A DNA stretch of 64,000 nucleotides, from NCBI GenBank assembly GCA_021292165.1, contig CM037878.1, positions 237,055,546 through 237,119,545 on the forward strand, given 5' to 3'. Positions within the stretch are counted from its first letter, which is position 1, and each line of letters begins with the position of its first letter. Both the position numbers and the translations under genes were made by a program. Below are positions 1 to 10,729 of the stretch, piece after piece. This DNA is from Shinisaurus crocodilurus. Its lineage: Eukaryota; Chordata; Lepidosauria; Squamata; Shinisauridae. The notes under the pieces were generated by a model that worked only from the letters and a program-made list of their open reading frames with translations, was not told the origin of the DNA and did no database searches.

Positions 1-827
1 GTGATTGCCGGCGAAGAGCGCATGGAAGCGAGGTGTGCCGCTGCTCGGCCACTATGGACGGCTACCAGGAGTGCAGCCCCAACAGTGTGTCAAGATTTAT
101 TTTGATTGATGTGTTGCGTACTTGGGAGAGGCAGAAGAAGGACCTGAGATTACTCTGTGTGGCTGCTCTGAGTGTGTTTCTGGTTCCAGCAAGTTCATCA
201 CCAGTGGAGCGGGTGTTCAGTGAGGGTGGAATTGTGATGAGACCTCACTGTTCCAGAATGGGGGCCAAACATTTAGAAAAAACCATGTTCCTCAAATGCA
301 ACATGGATAGGTTTTAGGAAGTACAGCAAGTTTATTTTTTAACATCATTTTTCTAAAATGCAACCTTTCAGACATTTTGGGTTTGGCTGCCTCTGCCTGC
401 CTGTCTGGGGTTCCCAGCCTCCTCTGCCTGCCTGATCTCTTCTTGACAATTCAACAGTTGAATTGTCCAAGACAAAGGCCTCTGCCTGCCTGCTTTGGGG
501 TTCCCTGCCTCCTCTGCCTGCCTGGTTATTTTGGGTTTTTCTGCCTGGTCTGTTCTTGCCAAAATCAGTGGCAGAGTTTTGAAATAAAAAGGCACACTTG
601 TGCCTAGAATTTATTTAAACCACACATCTGAAGTAGCCTTATTTTGTTGGGAAAACCCCCCATTGATTTTAATAGGGACTCGTGGAGTCAGCTTTGGGAG
701 TGACTCGTGACTTGTGACTCGTGAGTCACCATTTTGGACCAAGGACTCGGACTCGGACTCGAGACTCGGGTCCAAAGACTCGTGACTCGACTCGTGACTC
801 GAGACCAAGGACTCTTCAACATCCCTG
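1..827 (+). mobile_element. hAT DNA transposon, 3' part (left end outside window)
   Basis: The right end of an hAT element. It holds the C-terminal part of the transposase (33-314), a region of GCCTGCCTGCCT-rich repeats around a perfect palindrome (445-467), and a subterminal block from about 690 to 815 densely filled with GACTC/GAGTC pentamers. It ends in CATCCCTG (820-827). The same terminus, inverted, begins the complete copy at 41559-42335, which fixes the boundary. The element sits inside the antisense LINE, interrupting its C-terminal coding region. The next 8 bases (828-835, caatatcc) should be one copy of the target duplication; the other is off-window. Confidence 0.85.
33..317 (+). 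pseudogene. hAT transposase C-terminal dimerisation domain (partial)
   Basis: This is the last ~94 codons of an hAT-superfamily transposase, open to the left edge, ending in TAG at 315-317. The hATC dimerisation signature is clear: AALSVFLVPASSSPVERVFS, then EGGIVMRPH, R-M-G-A-K-H-L-E and FLKCN. This domain mediates the intertwined transposase dimer; the BED finger and most of the RNase H-like catalytic core would lie off-window. The related copy at 41559-42335 has lost exactly this segment, so this locus is closer to the autonomous form. No stop is seen in the visible part, but intactness cannot be judged. I mark it as a fragment because the window truncates it. Confidence 0.85.
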
Positions 828-835
828 CAATATCC

Positions 836-1428
836 ATCTTGCAGAAATAATTCTGCAATGTTCGTCTTATCACCTCGCGTTGTTGATGTATATCCCCACC
901 TACCATTGCATTGGGGTCTAAACCGAAGTGTCTCATATTAGATTCGCATCGGTATATCCAGTTGTTTCTTGAGGGGGTAGATTTCTGCTCATTTACGCAT
1001 AGAGTAACTAGTTTATTTGTTGAAAGTTTTATTTTGAGGAAATAGAAGAACATAGTCTTCCAGATAGAGTACTCTAAGGGAAGCATTCCTACCTCCGCCC
1101 TTGTATAACACGTAGGAGTGCCAGGGGGAAGTCCTAACAGAGTTCTTAGAAATTTGTTTTGAACCACTTCAAGATGTCTTACTTTTGCACTGCCCCAGAT
1201 TTCAGGGGCAGGGGGAAGTCCTAACAGAGTTCTTAGAAATTTGTTTTGAACCACTTCAAGATGTCTTACTTTTGCACTGCCCCAGATTTCAGCCCCATAT
1301 GTTATTTGTGGTAACACTTTTGCCCTAAATACTTTGCAGGCAGGAGCCACCAATTGTCCACCTCTTACTCTAGCAAATTTCAACACAATTTGCATTGATC
1401 TATTTGCTTTCAGCTTTATTGCCTCCAA
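836..1428 (-). pseudogene. LINE ORF2 post-RT C-terminal region, duplicated and disrupted
   Basis: The frame runs from 1428 down to the hAT junction at about 828. It encodes the region after the RT palm: ANRSMQIVLKFARVRGGQLV, then VLPQITYGAEIWGSAKV and QNKFLRTLLGLPP. A block of 29 codons is repeated in tandem and in frame (1122-1208 and 1209-1295). The reading frame then passes into hAT sequence at about 827, so the protein is interrupted there. The block is the thumb/connection region of I-like elements. Confidence 0.75.
1122..1295. repeat. In-frame 87-bp tandem duplication inside the LINE
   Basis: Bases 1122-1205 recur exactly at 1209-1292 (84 of 84). The period is 87, so 29 codons are duplicated without a frameshift. 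The lack of divergence suggests the duplication is much younger than the LINE. Confidence 0.95.
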
Positions 1429-1466
1429 ATGGTTAGACCAGGATCCATTTTGCTTAAAACAGATAC

Positions 1467-2285
1467 CTAGATAGTTAAATACCGTAGATTAGTTTGTTCC
1501 AAGGGATATCCATTTAGAGTCCACTTGTGTTTAGGAGGATATAAACCAAACACCATCACTTTAGCTTTGAGATAGTTTATACAGAGTAGTTCCTTCCTAC
1601 ATATCTCCCCAAAGGCTTTGAGCGATCTTCTCATGCCCACTAGGTTTTGTGATAATATCACCATATCATCCGCATACAGCAATATATTCAGTTTTCTTGG
1701 ACCTACAGCCACAGAGAAGTTTGAATTATTTGCCAAATCCCCAATAATGTTGTTTACATAAATATTAAAGAGGATAGGGGCTAGTAGGCATCCTTGCCTG
1801 ACCCCTATAGAGGTCTCCACTTCAGACAATTATCCGCCTCTTCCTACTCTTACTCGAGTGGTGGTGTTTGAATATAGATTTTTTATCAGAAGGCGAGTGT
1901 CCATCCCGAGATGCCATAGCTTATACCACAGTCTTTCCCTATTAATCCTATCGAAAGCTGATATAAGATCAACAAATGTGGCATATAGTTTTTTGGAATG
2001 TCTAGAATATTTTTCACTAAGATGATTTAAGATGAAGCATTGGTCAATAGTCGATTTGCCACTGCAGAAGCCAGCTTGCTCATCCCCAATTATGTTATTT
2101 TGATAAACCCAATCTTCAACTTTAGTGAGAAGAAACTTGGTGTAAATTTTTAAAGAAACATCTAACAGGCTAATGGGTCGGTAATTAGCAGGGCATGACT
2201 TATCTCCCTTCTTATGGATTGGAATGATTATACTTTGAGCCCAGCCCATTAGAAATTTACCGTTTTGATTTATATGAGTAAACAT
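1467..2285 (-). pseudogene. LINE reverse transcriptase domain (two broken frames)
   Basis: Reverse transcriptase core read right to left. The fingers and first palm motif lie in 1830-2285 (PANYRPISLLDVSLKIY; DEQAGFCSGKSTIDQ; FVDLISAFDRINRERLW, with the first catalytic Asp). The second palm motif lies in 1467-1829 (GVRQGCLLAPILFNIYVNNI; LLYADDMVILS, with the catalytic Asp pair). The two frames are separated by a stop and a frameshift near 1829. Between 2286 and 2575 the linker to the endonuclease has degenerated. All RT catalytic residues are present, but the gene cannot make one protein. Confidence 0.85.
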
Positions 2286-2575
2286 TTTGGCCAGGATCGG
2301 GGCCCATCAGTGCTCATTTTCTAAATAAATCTCTGGGGTTACCATATCTTCCCTGGAGTGGTGCTTTCCTTCTTTTTAAGCTAGCGATACGATAAGCTTT
2401 TTTACTTCGCTGGTGGTTACATCTGGCCACGGATCTATTTCCTGAATATTAGGGAGTGATAGTTGTGTCAAGTAAATCATTCCTTCTGGGTTATAATTTT
2501 TTTTAAAGTACTCCTCCTATTGCATAATCATTATAGGGGCAGCCAGATCATATACAGGTTCCTTTAATTTACAGG

Positions 2576-3997
2576 CTACCAGTTGCCAAAACTTAGTAGC
2601 ATTTCGGTCTTTAGAGGCACAGTCAATGTCAATAGTTGAGTAATATAAGCATTTTGTTTATTTTTAAGAAGATGCCTATATTTACGTCTTTCCACCACCA
2701 AATCATACAGAACCTGGGCCCGCTCCTCAAGCTTAGACTGTCTGCTCAAGGAGCAGAGAACACGTCTAGTGTCCCTGCATTTTTGGTCATACCATCCTTC
2801 CGGGTGTGGTCTTCGTTTAACAGGAGCGGAAGTTGAGCACAGTTCACCCAGTCTTTGGATCAAGTACTGGATATAGGGATAAGATCTCTGGAGCAGCTGC
2901 ATTCAGGAAGCAGGATCTTAAAACAACCCATTCCCAGCTATACAGTGTATCCCGACTTTTTTCTTGTAGGTTGGAGTCCCATCTTAGTCTCCATTTGCCA
3001 TGTTGAACAAAAGGCAATTCTGGAGTTCTTTCATTCCTTAGTTCCTGTGTGCCTTCTAATTCCAGAATCAATGGCTGATGGTCACTTGCCGGCTGGTTCC
3101 CTATCGCAAACTTCTTTATGTATGGGACGATTTGTGGATCTATTAAGACATAATCAATGACACTACCCCCGTTCTTATTTGCAAAGGTGAAATTTGCTGT
3201 AGAGTTATCTGAGCCCGTGCCATTTAGAATAATCAGATTGAATTTGTAAATTAATTTAAATAGAGTTGCACCCTCTGCATTAAACTTCAGGTCCTTAGAG
3301 TTTCTTGGGGGCAGATGATTAATTTCTTCATTTGTGAGTGCAAATTTCTGCTGTGCACTGATATACCCGTCACCAATCCTAGCGTTGAAATCCCCCATTA
3401 CGACCAATACACTTGTAGGTGTTTGTAGGTATATTGAGTCCACGAGGGATTCGAGCTTTTCCCACATATCGGGAGCATAAATTGCTGAGCCTTTAGGGGG
3501 GATATAGATGTTAATACATATCATATTTAAATCTTTATATTTAATCAGATGGAATACCTGCATATTTTGTGATGGAGTATATATTTCATTTACTTCAATG
3601 TTCAGATTTGTCGATATCCCCAAGGCCAATCCGCCACAGCACCTTCCTTTCTTGGCAATCTTTCTGGCGGGTTTAACAAAAAATTGATAACCTGGTATCA
3701 GGACCGGTGCAAGGCAGTTTGGTGCCCTAGGCAAGATCAGATATTTAGCGCCCCCCTTCCCACTTGAGAGCGCTGTATTTTTTCCCCAAGGCGTTTCTGG
3801 CACCCCCTTTAGCCCTGTGCCCTAGGCAGCTGCCTAGTTGGCCTAATGGTAGCACCGGCCCTGCCTGGTATCTCTATCTTTTTTTGTGTCCATGTTTCTT
3901 GGAGCCCTATTATATCGAACTTGGAAAGGTATTCTTTAAAACCTATATCCATTTGCTTGTTGTCCCATCCTGAAATATTCCAGGACACAAATTTCAA
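2576..3997 (-). pseudogene. LINE AP-endonuclease and linker, interrupted by a MITE
   Basis: Exonuclease/endonuclease/phosphatase-fold domain that nicks target DNA for target-primed reverse transcription. It begins near 3997 (KFVSWNISGW, then FDIIGLQETW with the metal-binding Glu). It is split by the 165-bp hAT MITE at 3699-3863 and resumes with VVMGDFNARIG, GSVIDYVLID and ASDHQPL, all conserved EN motifs. The linker toward RT continues in 2576-2902 (WYDQKCRD). The first codon at 3997 is TTG, overlapping the TGA that ends the upstream ORF1-like frame. Confidence 0.85.
3699..3863. mobile_element. hAT MITE (165 bp) with 8-bp target duplication
   Basis: Inverted ends CAGGACCGGTGC and GCACCGGCCCTG are flanked by a perfect 8-bp duplication cctggtat (3691-3698 and 3864-3871). 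It splits the LINE endonuclease gene. The ends and the 8-bp duplication are diagnostic of hAT transposition. Confidence 0.93.
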
Positions 3998-4356
3998 AGG
4001 AGTTTGTGTTGGTTTTGTATGGGCATTCTCTGATAGATGAAAAGGGCGCTTTCCTTTTTCCGATATGGTTCTAATAGGTCTTTGTCATTCCATATTGGTC
4101 TTAATCTTTCTTGAAGATGGAGATTTGTCCCTCTGAAGATGGAGATTTGTCCCTCTAGTGTGCACTCTAGTGTAAATGGTTTCACAAGGGTTTGAACAAA
4201 TTGAAGACCATCTCTGGTTTTCTTTTGATCTTCTACTAATTCTGCTAAGTAAGACACAGCCCTTCTATATGTGGAAAAGGCTTTCCACACATAGAAGGGC
4301 ACATTTGGATGCAAGCCATTACTTTGTTCTTCAGTTTCTTTGTTTGATTGATACAA
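3994..4356 (-). pseudogene. Possible C-terminal part of LINE ORF1
   Basis: A 120-codon frame ends at 3994 and overlaps the start of the endonuclease frame by a few bases, the position expected for ORF1. It is hydrophilic (AELVEDQKKTRDGLQFVQTL; TNLHLQERLRPIW) and resembles the C-terminal RNA-binding part of LINE ORF1 proteins only loosely. It contains a ~22-base tandem duplication near 4120-4160 and an inverted duplication at 4259-4300, so it is not an intact protein. Function is inferred from position. Confidence 0.45.
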
Positions 4357-5209
4357 AGTTTCCCCAGGCCTGGTTCTTTTAAAAGGTGCTTTTCAAATTA
4401 TGGACATGAATCTGCTAGGCAGTGAGCAAGCAATGTATGGATCTTAGACCACAAATATACAGTATGTTTTCAATGGGTATAATAAGGCATAACACTGTAA
4501 GTTTAACTCCTCTTTTGTATGCATGCCTCATGCATTCTTTGCTTAGCTGTTAATTATAGCACCCATAACATCACTGGAGAAATTATTCTGGAGAAAGTTT
4601 ATGGAGAAAGATTCTGTAATACATGGAAATTTGAAGTTCTTTGTTTGTTTGTTTGTTTGTTTTTGAATACCTGGAGATTTTCCTGCCTGCATGTCAATCA
4701 ATAAACATGCTAGTTTATTTTTAGCTAGAGTGTGTCTGTCATCTGCCCTTCCTCTAGAGTAGCCGAGCATCCAAGTTTAAAGAAAACAGTCTTCTATTTG
4801 AAGGGCTCTCTAGTCTAAGCCTGGTTTAAAGATAAAGAACCACAAAAAGGGAGAGCAGCAGGGGCCTTGAAGTTGCCCATGCATAGTTTTAGTACCTGGA
4901 GAGCAGACCAAGCAGGCACACAGGTCACATGCTCACAAGTCTTCTTTGCTGAAATGTATTGCATTTCTACTGAAATCATATTAGCTATTTCTAAATTTGC
5001 ATCTATAAATCTATATTAGCATATTGAAATAGGTGTCTTTTGTCTTCTTTTTGGGTAATGCATAAGTGACCACCCTCCCTCCTTTCTCATCTGAGTAGGG
5101 AAATTGAGAATTCTGAGATAAGACACACTGCAGTTTGCAGACGACAGACATTCTTTAGCTAGTGATAAACTAGAACGCATATCTCATTAAAATTTAGTCA
5201 TTCCATTTA

Positions 5210-5891
5210 GGGATGTATAAGGAATCTGATAGGGGGGTGAAAATCCAACAGATTTTCATGATTCGGCTCCTCGGATTCTGGTTCAGCAGCACTGCACTGG
5301 CGCCGACTCACTATGGTGTGTGTTGGGCCAGCTCGTGAATTTCCATCTCTGAGAGGGGCCATGATTTGTGCATTAAAAAAACCACACACACTAAGGAAAT
5401 TTGCTTAAAATTGGCCAATTTGCACAAATCAGCACCCAAAAAGCACATGGATCTGGCCCGATTTGTGTAAAATCGGCTGATTTGCACAAATCGGTGTCTG
5501 AAAAGTACGTGGTCCTCATGTGATTTGCACAAGTCATGTAAGGATCACGTGCTTTTCAGGTGCTGATTGTGCAAATCAGCTGATTTTATGCAGATCGGGC
5601 TAGATCCACGTGCTTTTCAGGTGCTGATTTGTGCAAAACACGCAAAATTACTGTGATTTGCGTAAATTTGTGCAAATTGTGTATATTTATGCAAATTGTG
5701 CAAATAGCACAATTTGTGCCAATTTCCTTAGCATTTTAAAAAAATTCACAAAACTGTGGCCATCTTAGAGACAGAAGTCCACGGGGAAAACCCTGACTTG
5801 GCCCACTTTCAATCAGTGGATTGAAATTTGGAAGCAGGCAGGAAGTCCATCAAGTTCAAACAAGCCAGACTTCCCATTGTCAGCACATCCC
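5210..5891. mobile_element. TA-flanked MITE, GGGATG...CATCCC family, copy 1
   Basis: Ends GGGATGTATAAGG and GCACATCCC lie between TA dinucleotides (5208-5209, 5892-5893). The interior is rich in TTTGTGCAAATC-type motifs in both orientations. A second copy lies at 34760-35403. TA may be the target duplication (Tc1/mariner-like) or part of the ends; no 8-bp duplication is present. Confidence 0.7.
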
Positions 5892-8146
5892 TACACAACT
5901 TTAGCATGCATGCAGATATGACAGTATATGGTATGACAACTTACATTTCCACACTGACAGCTAAAACAACTCTTCTGGTTTTTCATTCTTTTCTTTTGGT
6001 AACTTGCCAAAACAGCAAAATTCTGACTTAGTCTATAAAATTCTTGTTAGTTGGCAATCATATTTTGTAAACCCAAGATAAAATCAAAATGATAAGCATA
6101 GTATAGAGAAAGCATAAAATTGTGATGGTTGGTGGTAATGGCAGACTTCATGACTTTGATAGCGGGTTATGATGGTGGATAAACTGAATGTTGCATTTTT
6201 AGAGTGATCCAACTGTTTCTTAGCTGAATGTTGATCTTTTTGTATGCTGTTGTGTAATGCATTTGTATCGTCTCATTCTGAAATGTCTTAAACCTGCATT
6301 TCTATTTTCAGTTTTGAACACTGGTGGAGACTCTCATATGCATTAAAACATCTGCATATTGCTGGAGTTTTATTTATGTGTATAAAACTTGAATTGGGAT
6401 ATAACTGTACTGTAATGATTTGTTGGTTTATATTTGGGGTTTCAGCTTGTTTCTCATAGTGTTCTCTGCAAGTGTTCTATTTAATACATTATTATAAAAT
6501 GTTAACATATAATTGTTAGATTTTTTTGTTTGTTATGTTATTTATTAGAAAAAATAGATTTTATATTTATATTGCTATCCACTCCGAGGCTTCAGAATAC
6601 AGCAATATAAAAGTAGACATGCTATAATAGATTTTGGCATGCATGTCATTGTTCAGAGTTTTTAAAAAATCCTTTTCTCCTAGCCATCTCAAATCTCTCT
6701 CCTTACAGGCTTTTCAGCTCTCCATAGTTCCCATTAGAGGACTCCTTTATTAGCAAACCTTTATAGATTCATTCTCTTCCCCAATTCCACCAAAGCCTGC
6801 CCCAGTTCACCTCATTTTATTCCATTTCCATTGCTATCCTGATGTATTCTCATTTCCCTTCATGACTATTATGAAGACCTGATACTCACCTTTTCTGTTG
6901 CTTTCCTTTCGCCATACCTTTTAGCAGTGTGTGATGATCTGCCTGCACAATCCATTAACGAGTTAAAGCCTTGAATTTTTGATTTGTAAAGGGTTATTGT
7001 TTTCATCCTAGTTTTAAACACTGAAACAGTAACATGTGCCTATTTAACTATATTCCTTCAATTCCGATGTGATATGATGGTTTGTGGTACCACACTGGTA
7101 CAATACTCCATTCTGTGCAGAAACTGTGCAGAAAGCTATGTAAGCGTGCATAGCATAAAGCTAGTTGCTGTTAAGATTTCAAAAATATATGCAGTGCCCA
7201 AAAGCTGCTTGATATATGAGCCTATTTTTAAAAACCATAATCTGTAATTAACCTAATAGAGGACAAAACTGGTAAGCACAAACCCTATAAATACTACCTC
7301 TGATAAAGCTGATAATGATAGATTTTACCTGATTGACATCTGTGAATGTACCAGGGATGAATCTGTCACTAGGAGAATATCCAAATATATATTTTAAAAG
7401 ATAACTCTTCGTTGGAAAACATAATCATGAATTTGTCTACAAATATTTATGTGGATTAGAATTCATAGCAGGTTCTGTGGCATGTCTACATTCAGTTTGA
7501 AATAATTGATATTACCACTTTTTCCATTATTTTGAATAGTTGAAAGGTAAACTTGAATGGTGAATAATATTGCTCAACTGTAATGTCTCTATTAATAGCT
7601 TACAGAGCAATCCGCAGTGGGGCAGAAGGGGAGATTTTCCATGGAACCACCATGGCACCTAGAACTCTGCTACAAGCAACCAGGGTGGGATTTGACGGGC
7701 TGTTTCTTGCCGGTTTTTCTCTTGGTGGTTTTCCTTTGTTAAAATTTCTCTTCCCATTGAAATCAATGGAAGGGAAAGTACCAGTGTAGGTAAGGCGGCC
7801 AATCCTGGGGCCTCACCTGGGAATGGAGGGACTTTATATCTCCAGACATCCCATTCCCAAAATGCTTCATTTTGGGACCTACTACCACTGACAGTAGTCT
7901 CCATGGGTGTAACTGTGGCCTCTAGTATAGATGCTCTTCCCCCTGCTGGCAGAGCCCCTCTCTATTGACATCTCCACTCCATCCTAACCCCTCTTGGATG
8001 GCTGTCCGAAGAGGTTAGGATTGTTCTGCCAATTTTTTATTTTTCTTACAGTTTGTTGCATAAGGAACCCATATTGGTCTGATTCAGTATGATATAAATC
8101 ATATAGAAATACTGTTAAAATAATGCTATTTTGGTATGTTTAATAG

Positions 8147-8325
8147 GCCAGATCCAGTATTATGGACAAAGGATGGTGGAGAGTTACCAGATCCAGAAAG
8201 AATGGTTGTCAACGGTAGGGAGCTAAACATTAATTTCCTAAATAAAACGGACAATGGTACATATCGATGTGAAGCAGAAAATTCTATTGGCATAAGCATC
8301 GCAGAGTATGTTCTGATTATACATG
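8147..8325 (+). CDS. CADM2: CADM2 exon encoding second half of Ig-like domain 3
   Basis: An internal coding exon of the nectin-like synaptic adhesion protein CADM2, a membrane glycoprotein that binds partners across cell contacts through its outer Ig domains. It has 179 bases: it opens on the third base of a codon after an AG at 8145-8146 and closes with one base of the next codon before a GTGAGT donor at 8326. The peptide reads PDPVLWTKDGGELPDPERMV, then the Ig F-strand signature DNGTYRCEA with the disulfide Cys and D-x-G-x-Y-x-C pattern, and ends EYVLIIH. Two N-glycosylation sequons (NKT, NGT) are visible. The acceptor's pyrimidine tract is weak. The frame is open from an ATG at 8136, but that ATG is intronic. 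The split codon completes as Asp with the exon at 29267, as expected for this family. The CADM2 assignment rests mainly on the next exon; Ig3 alone could also suggest CADM1 or CADM3. Confidence 0.9.
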
Positions 8326-8654
8326 GTGAGTACTTCTCTCTCTGTCATTTAATTGATGATGTGCATTGACATGTGCTTTGATTAATTTATTTGGCTTAAT
8401 TTAACATTATTTTTACCCTATCTTTCTAAAAAGTAAAGTTGGCTGTGTTTTACTTTTAGTATTTATTTTCAGTGTCAGGCTGCTGGCTGAGACAAAATAT
8501 CATGATTTATTTTTTTTAATAAAAATGCTTGATGGAATTTACTTTAATAAATTGAGTGAGTGGAGGGGAAAATATCTAATTTCAAGTTGTGAACAAAATA
8601 TATTTAGTTTTCTAATGATGGACTGAATGTACTTTTCATATTATCAGATTACTG

Positions 8655-8716
8655 TGAACCGCCCAGAGAGCTGTAGCTATTGGGCGGTATAGGAATGAAA
8701 TAAATAATAATAATTT
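8655..8716 (+). repeat. LINE 3' tail fragment (GGGCGGTATA type)
   Basis: A short stem-loop tail, GAACCGCCCAGAGAGC then TATTGGGCGGTATAGG, followed by an ATAAT-rich run. The same tail recurs at 34270-34450. Confidence 0.6.
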
Positions 8717-10704
8717 ACTACCACATAATGTTTTGGGAAGGGAATGGAAAGAAATATTTTGGATGGGAAATGCAAGAAAGTAAAAGTACAAATATATCAG
8801 AAATGTTATCTTTTTATAGATCAGTCAGTGCTGTCTACAAATGCAAGCTGTAGGCTGCTTCTTCTACTTGGAAGGCTCACTGTGGCTGTATCTGCAAAGG
8901 AAGGTCAATGTGCATTGTAGTGACAGGGGGCCTCCCAAGAACACTTGGAAGCAGGCAGGTAGTGATTCAGAGCTGGAGATCCCAAATTCTGATTAGTTGG
9001 GGGCCTTCTCAAGGTCTCATGAACCTTCAGGCATGAGTCAGGATCCAGATCCATGTAACACTATTTTTCTATATTTAGAAAGGAGCAATTTGTGAAGAAA
9101 CATGTTCACGTAGTTGTGAATATTTATCATAAATTCTGAAATGGGGTAAATTCAGGAAAACTGGGACTCCAGTTCCCATGTCTCTTGTTACGGAAGAACA
9201 GTATATTTGCCTCATTGCAATGTCTTCCTAAACTTTCTTGATCTGGAAACATCCACCGTCCTTTTTCAGAATTACTACATTTAAAAAAGAAAAATAAATG
9301 GTTGCATGCAAAAAGTAAATGGTGAAAAAATATTAATTTAATTTAATTTTGTAAGTACTTCATGTGGAGATTTTTTTATTTGGCGTTTCAAGATCGCTAG
9401 CAGCATGTTTCACTAGGTGGCCGAGTTACCTTTATGCAGTTTGTTCACATTTACGATAAGTACTTCTCTAAGCAACTTTTTAATTAGTCATTTTTGGCTC
9501 TGTTGTTGAGCTATAATTTATTAAAACCACCCTACAGATTAATGCTGCTCATGCTGCTAGATGAGTGCTGTGAAATTTATCATTAGTTTACCTAGGATTA
9601 GTGACATAGGCAACGACAGGTTTGTGGAAATTGTGAGAACTTATTGCTCAGGTTTAATGTTTTTAAACTGAAATAAATAAAATCAGCAAATATTGGTTCA
9701 CCCCCTTCACCATCCCCAAATACTTTGGAAACAGGCTGCTATGGTATGCTGGTATGGTATATGTGCAAGATGTGTGTTTAGTTATAATGTTTCTATACTT
9801 CTTTTCAAATAAAGAAATACACAAAGTGGTGTACAATACTAAGCACCCCAAAACACACTGAATAATTTAAAAGAGTTAAAAAAAATTAAAAAAAATTAAG
9901 CAGCAACAACCGGCATAAAGGTGAGATAAACACAAAATATATGTGTGTCAGTTTCCAACTTCCTCATGCCCCATTTGACTAAGAAATAGAACCCAGGAAG
10001 GAACTATACACAGAAGCAAATAGGGGCAGGGCCGGCAAATGAAACTCATTGGCTGGGGTGGCCAGTGGCAGGGAACACTTTTAGATGCTTGGGTGTGGCC
10101 CTTCAATGTCTTCTACATAAGTGAATAGTCACCATTTACCTCTTTAAACCACTGCTCTTGGGCACACTATTATACTTAGGTCTAAACCTCTCCAGTACCA
10201 TTGACGCTTGGATGCTCAACATACATCGGAAGGAATCTGGCGGGGGGGATGCAATGTGTCTATGAGCACATGACATATAGAGATATACTATACCCCCAGG
10301 GGTCTTTGTAGCATAAACATTTACAGAAACAATCACACCTCTTGCGTCATGAAAGTATTTATAGATCTACCTTTTTCATACCATTGTGCTGTAGCCGTTT
10401 CAGAAATATAAGTGGATGAATGTTTATGAGCTTTTTCCCTCCCCCCTCCCCCGGTTTGTTACTGGTCAGGTGCTTGCACCCTATTGATTTGATTATCTAG
10501 CTAAACGGGAGTCAGAGATATGTTTCATTTTCAAGATTATGTTGTGATGGTTAAGTTTGATTATTTGGTGCTCTGTGCCTGCACATCTTTCATATTATCT
10601 AGTCGAAAGTTGGCCTTGCTGACATTTTTCTGCAATGGATGCTGGAGATTTTTCCTAATTAAATTTCTGCAAATATAGATTTAGGACCACAGAGGGTAAT
10701 TGCA

Positions 10705-10729
10705 GATATATATATATATATATATATAT
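10705..10729. repeat. (TA)n microsatellite
   Basis: Uninterrupted TA dinucleotides within the large CADM2 intron. Confidence 0.95.

Larger units (their letters stand above)
828..4375 (-). mobile_element. Decayed non-LTR retrotransposon (EN+RT), I/Vingi-like
   Basis: An antisense LINE with an ORF1-like segment, an apurinic endonuclease and a reverse transcriptase in order, broken by stops and two hAT insertions. The 3' end lies left of the hAT element, probably off-window; the 5' end near 4375 is soft. The clade call is by feel: the RT and post-RT region (LLYADDMVILS; VLPQITYGAEIWG; NKFLRTLLGLPPGTP) resembles I-group elements such as Vingi more than L1 or RTE. A 42-base near-perfect palindrome sits at 4259-4300 inside the ORF1-like part. 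Confidence 0.8.
1..8146 (+). other. CADM2: CADM2 intron upstream of the Ig3 exon (partial)
   Basis: Non-coding sequence 5' of the Ig3 exon, running off the left edge. The exon for the first half of Ig domain 3 is not visible. The interval holds the hAT/LINE complex (1 to ~4380), a (TTTG)n tract at about 4637-4661 and the TA-flanked MITE at 5210-5891. From 5894 to 8146 I see only AT-rich intron without a recognisable gene, plus a short hairpin (arms 7981-7995 and 8009-8021) about 125 bases before the exon. Confidence 0.8.

Noticed and set aside
8136..8146. ATG at 8136 as a start codon for the Ig3 frame
   Set aside because: It lies upstream of the AG acceptor in intron; the frame is an internal exon.
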